Notes: a model not told the origin generated them from the letters alone. A DNA stretch of 64,000 nt from Rhodobacterales bacterium (GCA_002748265.1 PDRY01000016.1:248001-312000); one strand, 5' to 3'. Positions 18,218 through 26,401 are shown, counted from the first letter of the stretch. A program made the numbers and translations.

Positions 18218-18721
18218 ATGGCTTACACAAAGGCAAAGATCAAAGACCTGGTCGATGGCTCGATCGACCGCGATACGCTGCACACCATGCTGTCCACGCC
18301 CAAGGATGGGGACCGCTTTGTGAAATACATCGAAGTGCTGCAGGAGCAGGTGCCGTGGAAAGACCGGATCATCCTGCCTCTGGGGCCGAAGCTGTTCATC
18401 GTGCAGCGGGCCTCGGACAAGAAATGGGTGGTCAAGTCGCTGGCCGGTTACGAGTTCTGCGACTGGAAGGAGAACTGGAAGCTCCACGCCGTGATGCGGG
18501 TCCGGGAAACCGCCGAGGACATGGAAGAGCTGTATCCCCGTCTCATGGCGCCCTCCACCGACTGGCAGGTGATCCGGGAATACTACTGCCCCGCATCCGG
18601 TGATCTGCTTGATGTCGAAGCGCCCACGCCCTGGTATCCTGTGATCCACGACTTCGAGCCGGATATCGACGCCTTCTACACGGAATGGCTGGGGCTCGAG
18701 CTGCCCGAACGCGCGGCCTGA
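18218..18721 (+). CDS. acxC: Acetone carboxylase gamma subunit
   Basis: A 167-residue small subunit of acetone carboxylase, beginning MAYTKAKIKDLVDGSIDRDTLHTML and containing the conserved YEFCDWKENWKLHA segment and a second cysteine in REYYCPASGDLLDVEAP, with the ending WYPVIHDFEPDIDAFYTEWL. The ATG at 18218 is preceded by AAGGAG. It lies 62 bases after the alpha subunit, and a strong terminator follows, closing the operon. Confidence 0.95.
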   Translation: MAYTKAKIKDLVDGSIDRDTLHTMLSTPKDGDRFVKYIEVLQEQVPWKDRIILPLGPKLFIVQRASDKKWVVKSLAGYEFCDWKENWKLHAVMRVRETAEDMEELYPRLMAPSTDWQVIREYYCPASGDLLDVEAPTPWYPVIHDFEPDIDAFYTEWLGLELPERAA

Positions 18722-18737
18722 TCGCGCCGCCGCATTC

Positions 18738-18773
18738 AATGCCCGGCTGACAGCCATGTCAGCCGGGCATTTT
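18738..18773 (+). terminator. Terminator of the acetone carboxylase operon
   Basis: A perfect 15-bp stem (18738-18752 with 18757-18771, loop GCCA) begins AATGCCCGGCTGACA and ends in TTT. It lies 16 bases past the gamma-subunit stop. Confidence 0.85.
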
Positions 18774-18783
18774 GAAACCAGGT

Positions 18784-18813
18784 CCTCCATGGCCGCCACA
18801 GCGGCCATGGAGG
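18784..18813. repeat. 13-bp perfect hairpin without T-run
   Basis: CCTCCATGGCCGC and its exact complement flank the loop CACA. It lies eleven bases after the acetone carboxylase terminator and before the convergent MipA gene. No T-run follows on either strand. Its role is unknown. Confidence 0.5.
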
Positions 18814-18873
18814 GGGCTTCCGAGGTCACACAGAGACTGAGGCCCGCAGGGATCGCCCGCCGCCTCCGCGCCC

Positions 18874-19596
18874 TCAGAACCGCATGATGGCCCCCAGCCC
18901 GAACGACACCGGATGCTGCTCTTTGACGAGAGGGCTTTCCGCACTCTTTCCAAGATCTTCGTAATCGACGGAGCCGATGAGCGTCACACTGTCGGTGATC
19001 GGATAGCCAACCGTAAGAGAGGCAAAGCCGGTCGTCGTCTTCTCGGCGGTGTAGGCCGCCCGAACCGATGTCGCTTCCGCCGCGGTCACACCGTAGAGAT
19101 ACTGGTTAAGCTTCGCGTCGCGGTACTTCGCCCCGATCGCTATATCCACCTGGAACGCCCCGGCATCAAGCACATACCCAATGGTTGCCGTCGCCTCGGT
19201 ACCTTTATGGGCGTCTGTGATGTCCTTGCTCACGTCCAACCCCAGATAGGCATCCCCGAAATTGAGCATCGTGCCGATGCCCGCCTCGACGGCGCCATCC
19301 CGCTTGAGGCCCTTGAACAGATCCTTGTCGGGAAAGTCAGGCGCCCCGCGATAGCCGAGCGAAAGACTGACGGTCCCGATCCCGTAGTCAAAAGCCTCAT
19401 AGGACACGCCGTCCAGCCCGATATGGAGCCGTTCCGTGTCGTAGGACAACATCGGCACTACTCCGTAGGTGTAATCGTCCTCGCCGACATAGACGCCTTT
19501 CGTGCCTCCGCCGATCAGGCCAAACGTCCAGGTTCCTTCTGCATATGCGCCTGTCGCGCAGAAGATCAGCGCTGCGACCCAAACCGTTCTCGTCAT
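18874..19596 (-). CDS. MipA/OmpV family outer-membrane protein
   Basis: A 240-residue protein with a signal peptide (MTRTVWVAALIFCATGAYA) and a beta-barrel body of alternating aromatic strands, including GTWTFGLIGGGTKGVYVGEDDYTYGVVPMLSYDTERLHIGLDG near the start. It ends in VSFGLGAIMRF, the terminal phenylalanine expected of an outer-membrane barrel. MipA/OmpV proteins act as scaffolds or porins. The ATG at 19596 gives the signal peptide and has AAGGA upstream; the open frame extends further but without signal. It is divergent from the AraC-type gene, with a 155-base shared region carrying CGGACA motifs. Confidence 0.85.
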   Translation of the reverse strand: MTRTVWVAALIFCATGAYAEGTWTFGLIGGGTKGVYVGEDDYTYGVVPMLSYDTERLHIGLDGVSYEAFDYGIGTVSLSLGYRGAPDFPDKDLFKGLKRDGAVEAGIGTMLNFGDAYLGLDVSKDITDAHKGTEATATIGYVLDAGAFQVDIAIGAKYRDAKLNQYLYGVTAAEATSVRAAYTAEKTTTGFASLTVGYPITDSVTLIGSVDYEDLGKSAESPLVKEQHPVSFGLGAIMRF

Positions 19597-19662
19597 CTCA
19601 TGATCCTTGATTGAGTTGTTGATGCCCCCTTGCTCTGCAAAAGCAGGCTGTGTGTCGTCCAA

Positions 19663-19698
19663 TCCCTCACGGACGGACATTTATTGACGATCCGGACA
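19663..19698. promoter_or_regulatory. Operator candidates between mipA-like and araC-like genes
   Basis: The 19-base element TCCCTCACGGACGGACATT (19663-19681) is repeated in inverted orientation at 20930-20948 with 17 of 19 matches. A second CGGACA lies at 19693-19698, 19 bases from the first (19674-19679). The position between divergent genes and the second copy before the downstream hydrolase suggest binding by the AraC-type regulator encoded in between. Confidence 0.5.
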
Positions 19699-19751
19699 CG
19701 CGATATGCTCTAACGGATGGCGACCGCTCCGGGGTTTGATAGAGAGTGCGG

Positions 19752-20984
19752 ATGGACGACGTTTTCGTAGACCTGATCACCACGGCAACGGTCGTGATCT
19801 CGCTCTTTGGCGCGACGCTCGCGCTGAACCAGCAGCGCTACCCGCATGTGGCACGCAGCTTTGCGGCCTTTCTGCTGATCGTCGCGGTCAACAACCTACC
19901 CGATATCGTGCGCCGCGCCCTGAGCACAGCGCAGCAAGAGGCGTTCGAGCCGCTGCTTGCCGCCGTCGGGATCGCCACCAGCTTGTGCATCGCTCCGGCC
20001 TTCTGGCTCTACGTGGTCATGCTGACATCCACGCAGCCGCGAATTCCCCCGCACCCTTGGCGGCATGCCGCATTGCCCGTTCTGGGGCTGGTCGCAGCCA
20101 TCTTAGTGGCGTTCTTCTCACGGGATCTCTTGTTCCTGTCCGAGGCGGAGATCAGCCAGGACTTCACCGCGTGGCAGATGGCGATCCTCGCGCTCCTGCT
20201 GCTGGTCATTCTGACGATGTTTGCGCAATTGCTGGTCTATCTCTACCTCATCATGCGCCGCCTGCTGCGCTATCGGCGCCGCCTTCAGGATTTCTACGCC
20301 AGCACGGAAAAGCATGAGCTGCGTTGGATCTATATTATCGGAGGGCTTGGCCTGCTGTTCTGGTGCGCGCAGATCATGTCGGTGCGCAATGAGATCACGC
20401 CCGAGCGTCAGCTTCTGTCGCAGGCCGCGCTTAGCCTCGCGGGACTCGCCATGGTGGTGGCGACCACATTCTGGGGGCTTCGCCAAAGGCCCGCTTTGGT
20501 CCCTGCCCCATCCGAGCCCGAGCCTGCCCCCCTGCCCGATCAGCCCTCCGGTTCCAGCCCCGAAAAGTCCGCGGAGAAGTATGAGAAATCCGCCCTCAGC
20601 CCCGAGGCCTCGGCGCGGATCGAACGCAAGCTGCGCGCGGCGATGGAGACGGACAAGCTGCACCGCGACGCCAACCTGTCGCTGTGGAGTCTGGCGCGCC
20701 ATGTCGGGGCGTCTCCGAACTACATCTCTCAGACGCTCAACGAGGTGATCGGGGAAAGCTTCTTCGACTTCGTCAACCGCCACCGGATCGCAGAGGCCAT
20801 GCGGCGGCTCTCCGATACGGACGAAACGGTGCTTACGATCACCTATGATGTCGGCTTCAACTCCCGCTCGTCCTTCTACACAGCGTTCAAGCGGGTGACG
20901 GGCCAAACCCCGACCGGATATCGAAAATCATTGTCCGACCGTGAGGGAGCGGACGACGACTCGGAGGCACAAGGCCACATCTGA
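19752..20984 (+). CDS. Membrane-bound AraC family transcriptional regulator
   Basis: A 410-residue protein. About seven hydrophobic segments fill residues 1-245 (for example LITTATVVISLFGATLAL, LCIAPAFWLYVVMLTS, MAILALLLLVILTMFAQLLVYLYLI). A Pro/Ser-rich linker follows, then a C-terminal AraC-type double helix-turn-helix (about 292-400) with SLWSLARHVGASPNYISQTLNEVIGESFFDFVN and VLTITYDVGFNSRSSFYTAFKRVTGQTPTGYR. It is therefore a one-component membrane sensor-regulator. I prefer the ATG at 19752 with GAGAG in front; a GTG at 19746 is possible. It is divergent from the MipA-like gene and 29 bases before the lipoprotein hydrolase, both probable targets. Confidence 0.88.
   Translation: MDDVFVDLITTATVVISLFGATLALNQQRYPHVARSFAAFLLIVAVNNLPDIVRRALSTAQQEAFEPLLAAVGIATSLCIAPAFWLYVVMLTSTQPRIPPHPWRHAALPVLGLVAAILVAFFSRDLLFLSEAEISQDFTAWQMAILALLLLVILTMFAQLLVYLYLIMRRLLRYRRRLQDFYASTEKHELRWIYIIGGLGLLFWCAQIMSVRNEITPERQLLSQAALSLAGLAMVVATTFWGLRQRPALVPAPSEPEPAPLPDQPSGSSPEKSAEKYEKSALSPEASARIERKLRAAMETDKLHRDANLSLWSLARHVGASPNYISQTLNEVIGESFFDFVNRHRIAEAMRRLSDTDETVLTITYDVGFNSRSSFYTAFKRVTGQTPTGYRKSLSDREGADDDSEAQGHI
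20930..20948. promoter_or_regulatory. Inverted second copy of the AraC-linked operator
   Basis: Reverse complement TCCCTCACGGTCGGACAAT, matching 19663-19681 at 17 of 19 positions. It lies inside the last codons of the regulator gene, 66 bases before the GTG start of the hydrolase, a suitable position for an activator site. Confidence 0.45.
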
Positions 20985-21013
20985 TCGAGACAACACCGAT
21001 CAGGAGACATCTT

Positions 21014-22144
21014 GTGACATTCCAACCCCTTTCCCTGCGCCTGCGCAGAGCCCTTCCGATGAGACAATCCCGGCCCGACCGCCGGACGCCCTCGCGCGGG
21101 CTTGCAACCTGCGGTCTGTGCGCCGCTTTGCTCCTGTCCGCCTGCGGCCTTGTCGGCTCTGGTCAGGCGCGCCCCCAGGATCCAAAGGACCGCCCCTACC
21201 GCATTGAAACCGTCAGTTTCGCCGGTGGACCGGGCGTCACACTGGCCGGAGAGCTGACCATGCCGCCATCGGGTGGCCCGTTCAAAGCCGTCGCGCTGAT
21301 TTCGGGATCCGGCCCGCAGGACCGCAATGAAAGCGTGGCCGACCATAGGCCGTTCCTGGTTCTGTCGGATTACCTGACACGGGCCGGCTACGCGGTGCTG
21401 CGCTATGATGATCGCGGCACCGAAGAAAGCACCGGCTCCTACGAGGATGCGGCGCTGCCTGACTTTGCCGACGATGCCGCTGGCGCGTTCCGCTACCTGC
21501 AAAGCCGCCCGGAGATCGACAAGACCGCAATCGGTTTCATCGGTCATTCCGAGGGCGGCGAAATCGCCCCGTTCGCCGCGGCGCAGGTCGATCCTGCCTT
21601 TATGGTCTTCCTGGCGGGCTCCGGGCGCCGGACATTGCCGGATGTGCTCGCCACCCAAGTGGCCGATATCGCCCGCGCGCAAGGCGTCGACGAGGACGAG
21701 ATCGCAGAAGCCAAGGAGGTGATTGAGCAGGCCAGCCGCATCCTCGCCCGCCCCGCCCCGCTGCCGGAGATCCGCGAGGAATTGAATAGTTATCTCAAGT
21801 CCAAGGGACTCGGCCGGAGCAGCCGTCAGGCCTATCTCGCGCAGTACGGAAACCGCTGGGGCGTCAGCCAGGCGACCAACGACCCGACCGTCTCGCTCCG
21901 GGCGCTGAATGTGCCGGTGCTGGCGCTGTTCGGTGAAAAGGATCTGCAGGTCGCCGCGCGCTATGAAGCGCCGGTCATGCGCTCCGCGCTCCGCCACCCG
22001 CGCTCAAGGGTCGAAACGATCGAAGGTGTCAATCACCTGTTCCAACCCGCTGAGACCGGCCTGCCATCGGAATACGGGGAGATCGAAACCACGATCTTGC
22101 CCTCCGTTCTGGAGCGGATCCGCACCTGGATGGATGCGCTCTAA
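21014..22144 (+). CDS. Alpha/beta hydrolase, lipoprotein
   Basis: A 376-residue serine hydrolase. The N-terminal signal ends in a lipobox (LSAC, C44), placing it on a membrane surface facing the periplasm. The catalytic serine is in GHSEGG (S179), the oxyanion region in ISGSGPQDRNES, and candidate acid and histidine are in LFGEKDLQV and GVNHLF. This layout fits the family of prolyl-oligopeptidase-like esterases or alpha/beta hydrolases of unknown substrate. The GTG at 21014 follows AGGAGACATCTT. It probably belongs to the regulon of the AraC-type gene directly upstream and is followed by a small lipoprotein gene. Confidence 0.85.
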   Translation: MTFQPLSLRLRRALPMRQSRPDRRTPSRGLATCGLCAALLLSACGLVGSGQARPQDPKDRPYRIETVSFAGGPGVTLAGELTMPPSGGPFKAVALISGSGPQDRNESVADHRPFLVLSDYLTRAGYAVLRYDDRGTEESTGSYEDAALPDFADDAAGAFRYLQSRPEIDKTAIGFIGHSEGGEIAPFAAAQVDPAFMVFLAGSGRRTLPDVLATQVADIARAQGVDEDEIAEAKEVIEQASRILARPAPLPEIREELNSYLKSKGLGRSSRQAYLAQYGNRWGVSQATNDPTVSLRALNVPVLALFGEKDLQVAARYEAPVMRSALRHPRSRVETIEGVNHLFQPAETGLPSEYGEIETTILPSVLERIRTWMDAL

Positions 22145-22254
22145 GCGCCGCCGCCGGTCCATCACCCCTCTTCGGCATCCGCCCTACAAGCGGGCGCCGC
22201 TCATCCTCCCGCCCGGCAATTCCGCCGCGGCACCCACGTCATAAGGAAAACTCA

Positions 22255-22575
22255 ATGACACCGACGAAGACCCTGATCCTGACCGCCGCCATTCTGGCTG
22301 GCCTGGCCCTTTCTGCCTGCAGCGATCCGAACGCCATTCCCGTCTCGACCATGAGCTGCACCGATCTGGCGCGCGAGATCGGCCGCTATACCCAAGTCCG
22401 GGATGACGCCACGATCGACAGCCTGGCGGCGTCGGTCGACAACCTGTTCACCGATGAGAAGGAAAAGCTCATCACCAACAGTGTAGAAGCCCTGGCCGAA
22501 GACATCACCGGAGTAGATGCAACGCAGCGGCTCGACGTTCTGAACCGCGCCTACGCCCAACGCGGCTGCCGCTAG
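22255..22575 (+). CDS. Small lipoprotein of unknown function
   Basis: A 106-residue protein with a lipoprotein signal (LTAAILAGLALSAC, lipidated C22). The mature part is helical and acidic, with three further cysteines, one in MSCTDL and one in the C-terminal RGCR. No family recognised. It lies 110 bases after the hydrolase gene on the same strand, preceded by AAGGAAAA. Confidence 0.75.
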   Translation: MTPTKTLILTAAILAGLALSACSDPNAIPVSTMSCTDLAREIGRYTQVRDDATIDSLAASVDNLFTDEKEKLITNSVEALAEDITGVDATQRLDVLNRAYAQRGCR

Positions 22576-22655
22576 CGCAGCGTCTGAGCGCGCTCCTGGA
22601 TACTTCACAGGCCCCTTCCCAGCGGGCGTAAGACGGCCAAATCCAGAGCGCCACC

Positions 22656-22680
22656 GGAGCCCGGCATGCGTCCGGGCTCC
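22656..22680 (+). terminator. Possible terminator hairpin after small lipoprotein gene
   Basis: A perfect 9-bp stem GGAGCCCGG/CCGGGCTCC with a seven-base loop, followed by AATCTTCC. The T-run is weak, so it is only a candidate. The remainder of the 22576-22786 gap holds nothing else recognised. Confidence 0.4.
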
Positions 22681-22786
22681 AATCTTCCAACGCAACGTCA
22701 CTCACGGATCGACGCGCATTTCGGAATTTTATTCTTCTTTGGACCAGCTCCGCGTTCTACGCTGACCGGCAGGAGGAGAACCCGAA

Positions 22787-23443
22787 ATGCGCGACGATCA
22801 GGCTGATCTGCCGCTGACCTTGCACACCCGTGCCACACCCAAGCAGGCGCGTGCCCGCCAGAGGGTGCGCGAAATCCTCAGCGCTGCCGTAGAGGTGCTG
22901 GCGGATCACCCGCCGGGCGATCTGTCGGCCAACCTCGTCGCCGCGCGCGCGGGCATCCCGGTCAGCTCGATCTATCGCTATTTCCCGACCCCCGATGACC
23001 TCGTCGATGAGCTTTACCTGCAGGCCGCCGCCGAGCTGAAAGATGCTATGGAGCAAGCAGTGGACCGCCCCGGATCGTGGCGCGCGCGGCTTGCGGATGT
23101 TTTGCAACTGATCCGCCGTTTTCTCGAAGAGCACCCCTATTACCGGCCCCTGCTTGTGCTCATTGCCGCGCGGCGCGGACCGCAGGGGCTGTCGCATGAT
23201 TTCAACCACGACATCGCAAGCTTCCTGGCGGAACGGTGGGAAATGGGCAAAGACGGCTTCCACGGCGGCACCCCGAAAACCGTCGCCGCTATTGCCGTGC
23301 AGATGGTCCTGTCCTTCGAAGAGCTGATGATCTTGCAAGACGGCACGCGCCGCGCCGCCTACATGACCGAATCCCTACGCGCGCTTGAGGCCTATCTCGC
23401 GCTGTACCTCACCGATGACACCCCGGAAGGAGACCCTGCATGA
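22787..23443 (+). CDS. TetR family transcriptional regulator
   Basis: A 218-residue TetR-type repressor. The N-terminal helix-turn-helix lies at about 20-75 (RVREILSAAVEVLADHPPGDLSANLVAARAGIPVSSIYRYFPTPDDLVDELY), with the typical SSIYRYF recognition end. The helical ligand domain fills the rest. It overlaps the cytochrome gene by four bases (ATGA), so it is the first gene of an operon with the cytochrome, lactone dehydrogenase and DUF819 genes, and probably represses it in response to a sugar lactone or related ligand (inference). Confidence 0.92.
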   Translation: MRDDQADLPLTLHTRATPKQARARQRVREILSAAVEVLADHPPGDLSANLVAARAGIPVSSIYRYFPTPDDLVDELYLQAAAELKDAMEQAVDRPGSWRARLADVLQLIRRFLEEHPYYRPLLVLIAARRGPQGLSHDFNHDIASFLAERWEMGKDGFHGGTPKTVAAIAVQMVLSFEELMILQDGTRRAAYMTESLRALEAYLALYLTDDTPEGDPA

Positions 23444-23814
23444 GGGCATTGATCGCAATCGCAGCCATCGCCGTGATCGCCGGAGCCGCCTTTCTGATGT
23501 GGCCGGAGCCGGACCTTGAGCCGGGCCCCGAAGACATCGCACGGGCGGAGCGCCTGCACCCTCTCGATCCCGAGCTGGGCGCGATCTATGACCGCTCCTG
23601 CATCAGCTGCCACGCCCTCCCGGGCACCGGCGCTCCGCTCGCGGGGCATCTCGCCGCGTGGGAGCCCCGGCTCAAGGCCCGCGGCGAGGCCGGGTTGCTG
23701 CATTCTGCCCGCAACGGATACGGCGCAATGCCCGCCATGGGGCTGTGCAACGATTGCAGCCCGGACGAATTGGCCGCGCTGATCACCTTCATGTCCACCG
23801 GAGAGCCTCAATGA
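23440..23814 (+). CDS. Membrane-anchored c-type cytochrome (c5-like)
   Basis: A 124-residue cytochrome with one N-terminal hydrophobic segment (ALIAIAAIAVIAGAAFLMW) that may be an anchor or signal. It has one haem site, CISCH (residues 54-58), a methionine ligand near M97 or M100, and a second cysteine pair, CNDC (103-106), as in cytochrome c5-type proteins. It is translationally coupled both to the TetR gene and to the downstream flavoprotein by ATGA overlaps. This makes it the likely electron acceptor of the lactone dehydrogenase. Confidence 0.9.
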   Translation: MRALIAIAAIAVIAGAAFLMWPEPDLEPGPEDIARAERLHPLDPELGAIYDRSCISCHALPGTGAPLAGHLAAWEPRLKARGEAGLLHSARNGYGAMPAMGLCNDCSPDELAALITFMSTGEPQ

Positions 23815-25241
23815 CCCTGACTCGTCGCAAGACCCTGGCCCTTGGGGCCGGAGCCGCCATCGCCGTGCCCGCCGCTTTGCAGGGCCGATGGCTTGCCAAG
23901 GACTTCTCCGTGGATCAGCCCCCCGCCCCCATGCCCACCGACGGCGCTCGGGTCTGGCGCAACTGGTCGGGTCTGCACAGCGCCACCCCGCGCGAGATTT
24001 TCACGCCGACCAGCGAAGACGAACTGGCCGCCAAGATCGCCGCCTGGCCGGGGCGCGTACGGCCGGTGGGCAGCGGGCATTCCTTCATCGACATCGTGCC
24101 GACCGAAGATCTCATGGTCGATGCCAGCCGCCTGTCGGGGCTTATAGACGCCGACCCTCAGGCGGGCACCGCCACATTTGGCGCAGGCACCCGCCTCAGG
24201 CAGGCCGCGATGGAGGCCGATGCCGAAGGGCTCGCCTTCCCGAACCTGCCCGATATCGACGTGCAGACGCTTGCCGGGAGCTTCTCAACCGCCACCCATG
24301 GCACCGGGCGCGATCTGCCCGCCCTCCATGCGCGGCTGCGCGGGTTCCGGTTGCTGACCCCGTCCGGAGAGTTCCGCGATGTGACCCGAGAGAGCGACCC
24401 CGATCTGTTCGCCGCCGGGCAGGTGTCGCTTGGCACGCTGGGCATTCTGACCCAGGTCACGCTCGACATGGCTCCGCGTTTTGCACTGAACCGCAAGGTG
24501 TTCCTCGTCCCGCTCGACGAGGCGATCGAAACCATGCACGAGCGCGCCGCGCAGCATCCGTATTTCGAATTCTACGTTCTGCCACATACCGGCTATTGCG
24601 CGCTCATCACCCATGATCATTTCGACGGAGAACCGGAAGGCCGCGCCCCGAGCAAGGATGAGGACTTCATCAGCACATTCAAGACGTTGCGGGACGTTCT
24701 TGGCTGGGCACCCTGGCTGCGCAAGAAGGCGTTTGAGACCTATGTGAAGACGCAGGTCGACGGCTCCGGCCTGATCGAGGACGAAACCGATCTCTCGTGG
24801 AAGCTGCTTTCAACCGCGCGCGCAACGAAGATGCACGAGCTGGAATACCACCTGCCCGCCGAGGAGGTGCAGGACGCCCTGCGCGAGGTGGTCGCGGCCA
24901 TGGAGAGCCGCCCCGACACGTTCTTCCCGATGGAAGTCCGCTTCATCGCCACCGATGACGCCTGGCTGAGCCCGTTCCAGGGCGGTCCGCGCTGCTCGAT
25001 CGCCGTCCATACGGCCCAAAATGAAACCCATCAGACCCTGTTCGATCTGGCAGAGCCGATCCTGCGGGCCCATGGCGGGCGGCCCCACTGGGGCAAGCTG
25101 CACTCGCTCAGTGCGGAGCAACTGGCCGGGCTCTATCCCCGCTTTGGCGACTTCCAAGCCGTCCGCGCCCAAATCGACCCAGAGGGCAAGATGCTCAACC
25201 CCCGCACCGCCGCGCTGTTTGGCGTGCCCTTCGAGGCGTAA
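23811..25241 (+). CDS. FAD-dependent sugar 1,4-lactone dehydrogenase (ALO/gulonolactone oxidase family)
   Basis: A 476-residue flavoprotein. It starts with a twin-arginine type signal (TRRKTLALGAGAAIAV), so it should be exported folded. The FAD domain carries VGSGHS (H90, the position of covalent flavin attachment in relatives), then LPDIDVQTLAGSFSTATHGTG. The C-terminal D-arabinono-1,4-lactone oxidase domain has GGRPHWGKLH and ends YPRFGDFQAVRAQIDPEGKMLNP. Relatives oxidise aldonolactones such as L-gulono-, L-galactono- or D-arabinono-1,4-lactone. The coupled cytochrome c gene indicates a respiratory dehydrogenase rather than an oxidase. The exact lactone is not readable. Confidence 0.88.
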   Translation: MTLTRRKTLALGAGAAIAVPAALQGRWLAKDFSVDQPPAPMPTDGARVWRNWSGLHSATPREIFTPTSEDELAAKIAAWPGRVRPVGSGHSFIDIVPTEDLMVDASRLSGLIDADPQAGTATFGAGTRLRQAAMEADAEGLAFPNLPDIDVQTLAGSFSTATHGTGRDLPALHARLRGFRLLTPSGEFRDVTRESDPDLFAAGQVSLGTLGILTQVTLDMAPRFALNRKVFLVPLDEAIETMHERAAQHPYFEFYVLPHTGYCALITHDHFDGEPEGRAPSKDEDFISTFKTLRDVLGWAPWLRKKAFETYVKTQVDGSGLIEDETDLSWKLLSTARATKMHELEYHLPAEEVQDALREVVAAMESRPDTFFPMEVRFIATDDAWLSPFQGGPRCSIAVHTAQNETHQTLFDLAEPILRAHGGRPHWGKLHSLSAEQLAGLYPRFGDFQAVRAQIDPEGKMLNPRTAALFGVPFEA

Positions 25242-25246
25242 TCTCC

Positions 25247-26401
25247 ATGGCTCTCTTGTTTCTAGTCGTCCCGCTGCTCACCATCCTGGCCGCGCAGCGC
25301 ATTTCGGTGCTGGACCGGATCGGCGTTGTGCCGCTGGTGTTCCTGCTGGGATTCATCTGCGCGCTGACCCTCGACACGCAGGCGCTTTGGGGGAGCGACC
25401 TGCAACAGACCGTGATCGAGGTCAGCGTCGCCCTGGCTCTGCCGCTGATCATCTTTGCCGCCAATATCCGCACCGCGCTGAGGGACGCAGGCGGTGCGTT
25501 GCGCGCGATCGTCGCCGCCTTTGTGGCAGTGGTGGTCACCGCGCTCGTCGGCACGATCCTGTTCAGCGGCACGGTCGATGGCCTGCCGCAGGTGGCCGCG
25601 CTGTCGGTCGGCGCCTACACGGGCAGCAATATCAACATGGGCGCGATCAACAGCGCGATCGACGGAGACCCGACGATCTTCACCACGATGATCACCTACG
25701 ACATCGTGTTTTCGGTCGTCTACATGCTTGTGATCCTGCTAGTCGGCCAACGGCTGGCCGGGCTGATCCTGCCGCCCTATGAGGCCACGCACTCCGCCGA
25801 GGAAAGCGCCATGGCCCATTTGGCGGATGAAAGCGCGGGCGCCTACCGGACCCTCCTGCAGCGCTCCACGCTGGCGGGCTCTGCCCTGGTGCTGGTCGCG
25901 GCCGCCGTGGTGGTGGGGCTGTCGGTGCTGGTCGGGGAGCTGGCGCCCGAGTCCCTGTCCTCTGTCGCCGTGATCCTGTCGATCACGACGCTCGGACTAA
26001 TCGGATCGCTCATCCCGCAGCTTCACAAAGTGAAGACGAGCTTTCACCTTGGCATGGTGTTCATCCTGATCTTCGGCTTCGCCACGGGCACCACGCTCGA
26101 CACCACGGTGCTGGCCAGGATGGATCTGAGCCTTGCGGGCTATTTCCTGTTCGTGATCTTCGGCGCCATGATCGTGCAGGCACTCCTGTGCCGCCTGATG
26201 GGCATCGACCGGGACACGTTCCTGATCGCCTCCGGGGCCTCGGTCATGTCCGTGCCCTTCATCCCGGTGATCGCGGGCGCCCTGCGCAACCGCGCGCTGC
26301 TGGTGCCGGGAATCGCGATTGCGATCATCGGCTACGCGGTCGGGAACTATCTGGGGATCATGGTGAACGCCCTTGCAGGCGGGATTTCTGGTGGGTGGTG
26401 A
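25247..26401 (+). CDS. DUF819 family membrane protein
   Basis: A 384-residue inner-membrane protein with roughly ten to twelve hydrophobic segments. The family motif GAYTGSNINMGAINSAI lies at about 121-137 and a second conserved region ASGASVMSVPFIPVIAGALRNRALLVPG near 320-350. DUF819 proteins resemble transporters but substrates are not established. It is five bases downstream of the lactone dehydrogenase, so uptake or export of the lactone or product is a reasonable guess. Its last 13 bases overlap the 3' end of tRNA-Val on the opposite strand. Confidence 0.85.
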   Translation: MALLFLVVPLLTILAAQRISVLDRIGVVPLVFLLGFICALTLDTQALWGSDLQQTVIEVSVALALPLIIFAANIRTALRDAGGALRAIVAAFVAVVVTALVGTILFSGTVDGLPQVAALSVGAYTGSNINMGAINSAIDGDPTIFTTMITYDIVFSVVYMLVILLVGQRLAGLILPPYEATHSAEESAMAHLADESAGAYRTLLQRSTLAGSALVLVAAAVVVGLSVLVGELAPESLSSVAVILSITTLGLIGSLIPQLHKVKTSFHLGMVFILIFGFATGTTLDTTVLARMDLSLAGYFLFVIFGAMIVQALLCRLMGIDRDTFLIASGASVMSVPFIPVIAGALRNRALLVPGIAIAIIGYAVGNYLGIMVNALAGGISGGW

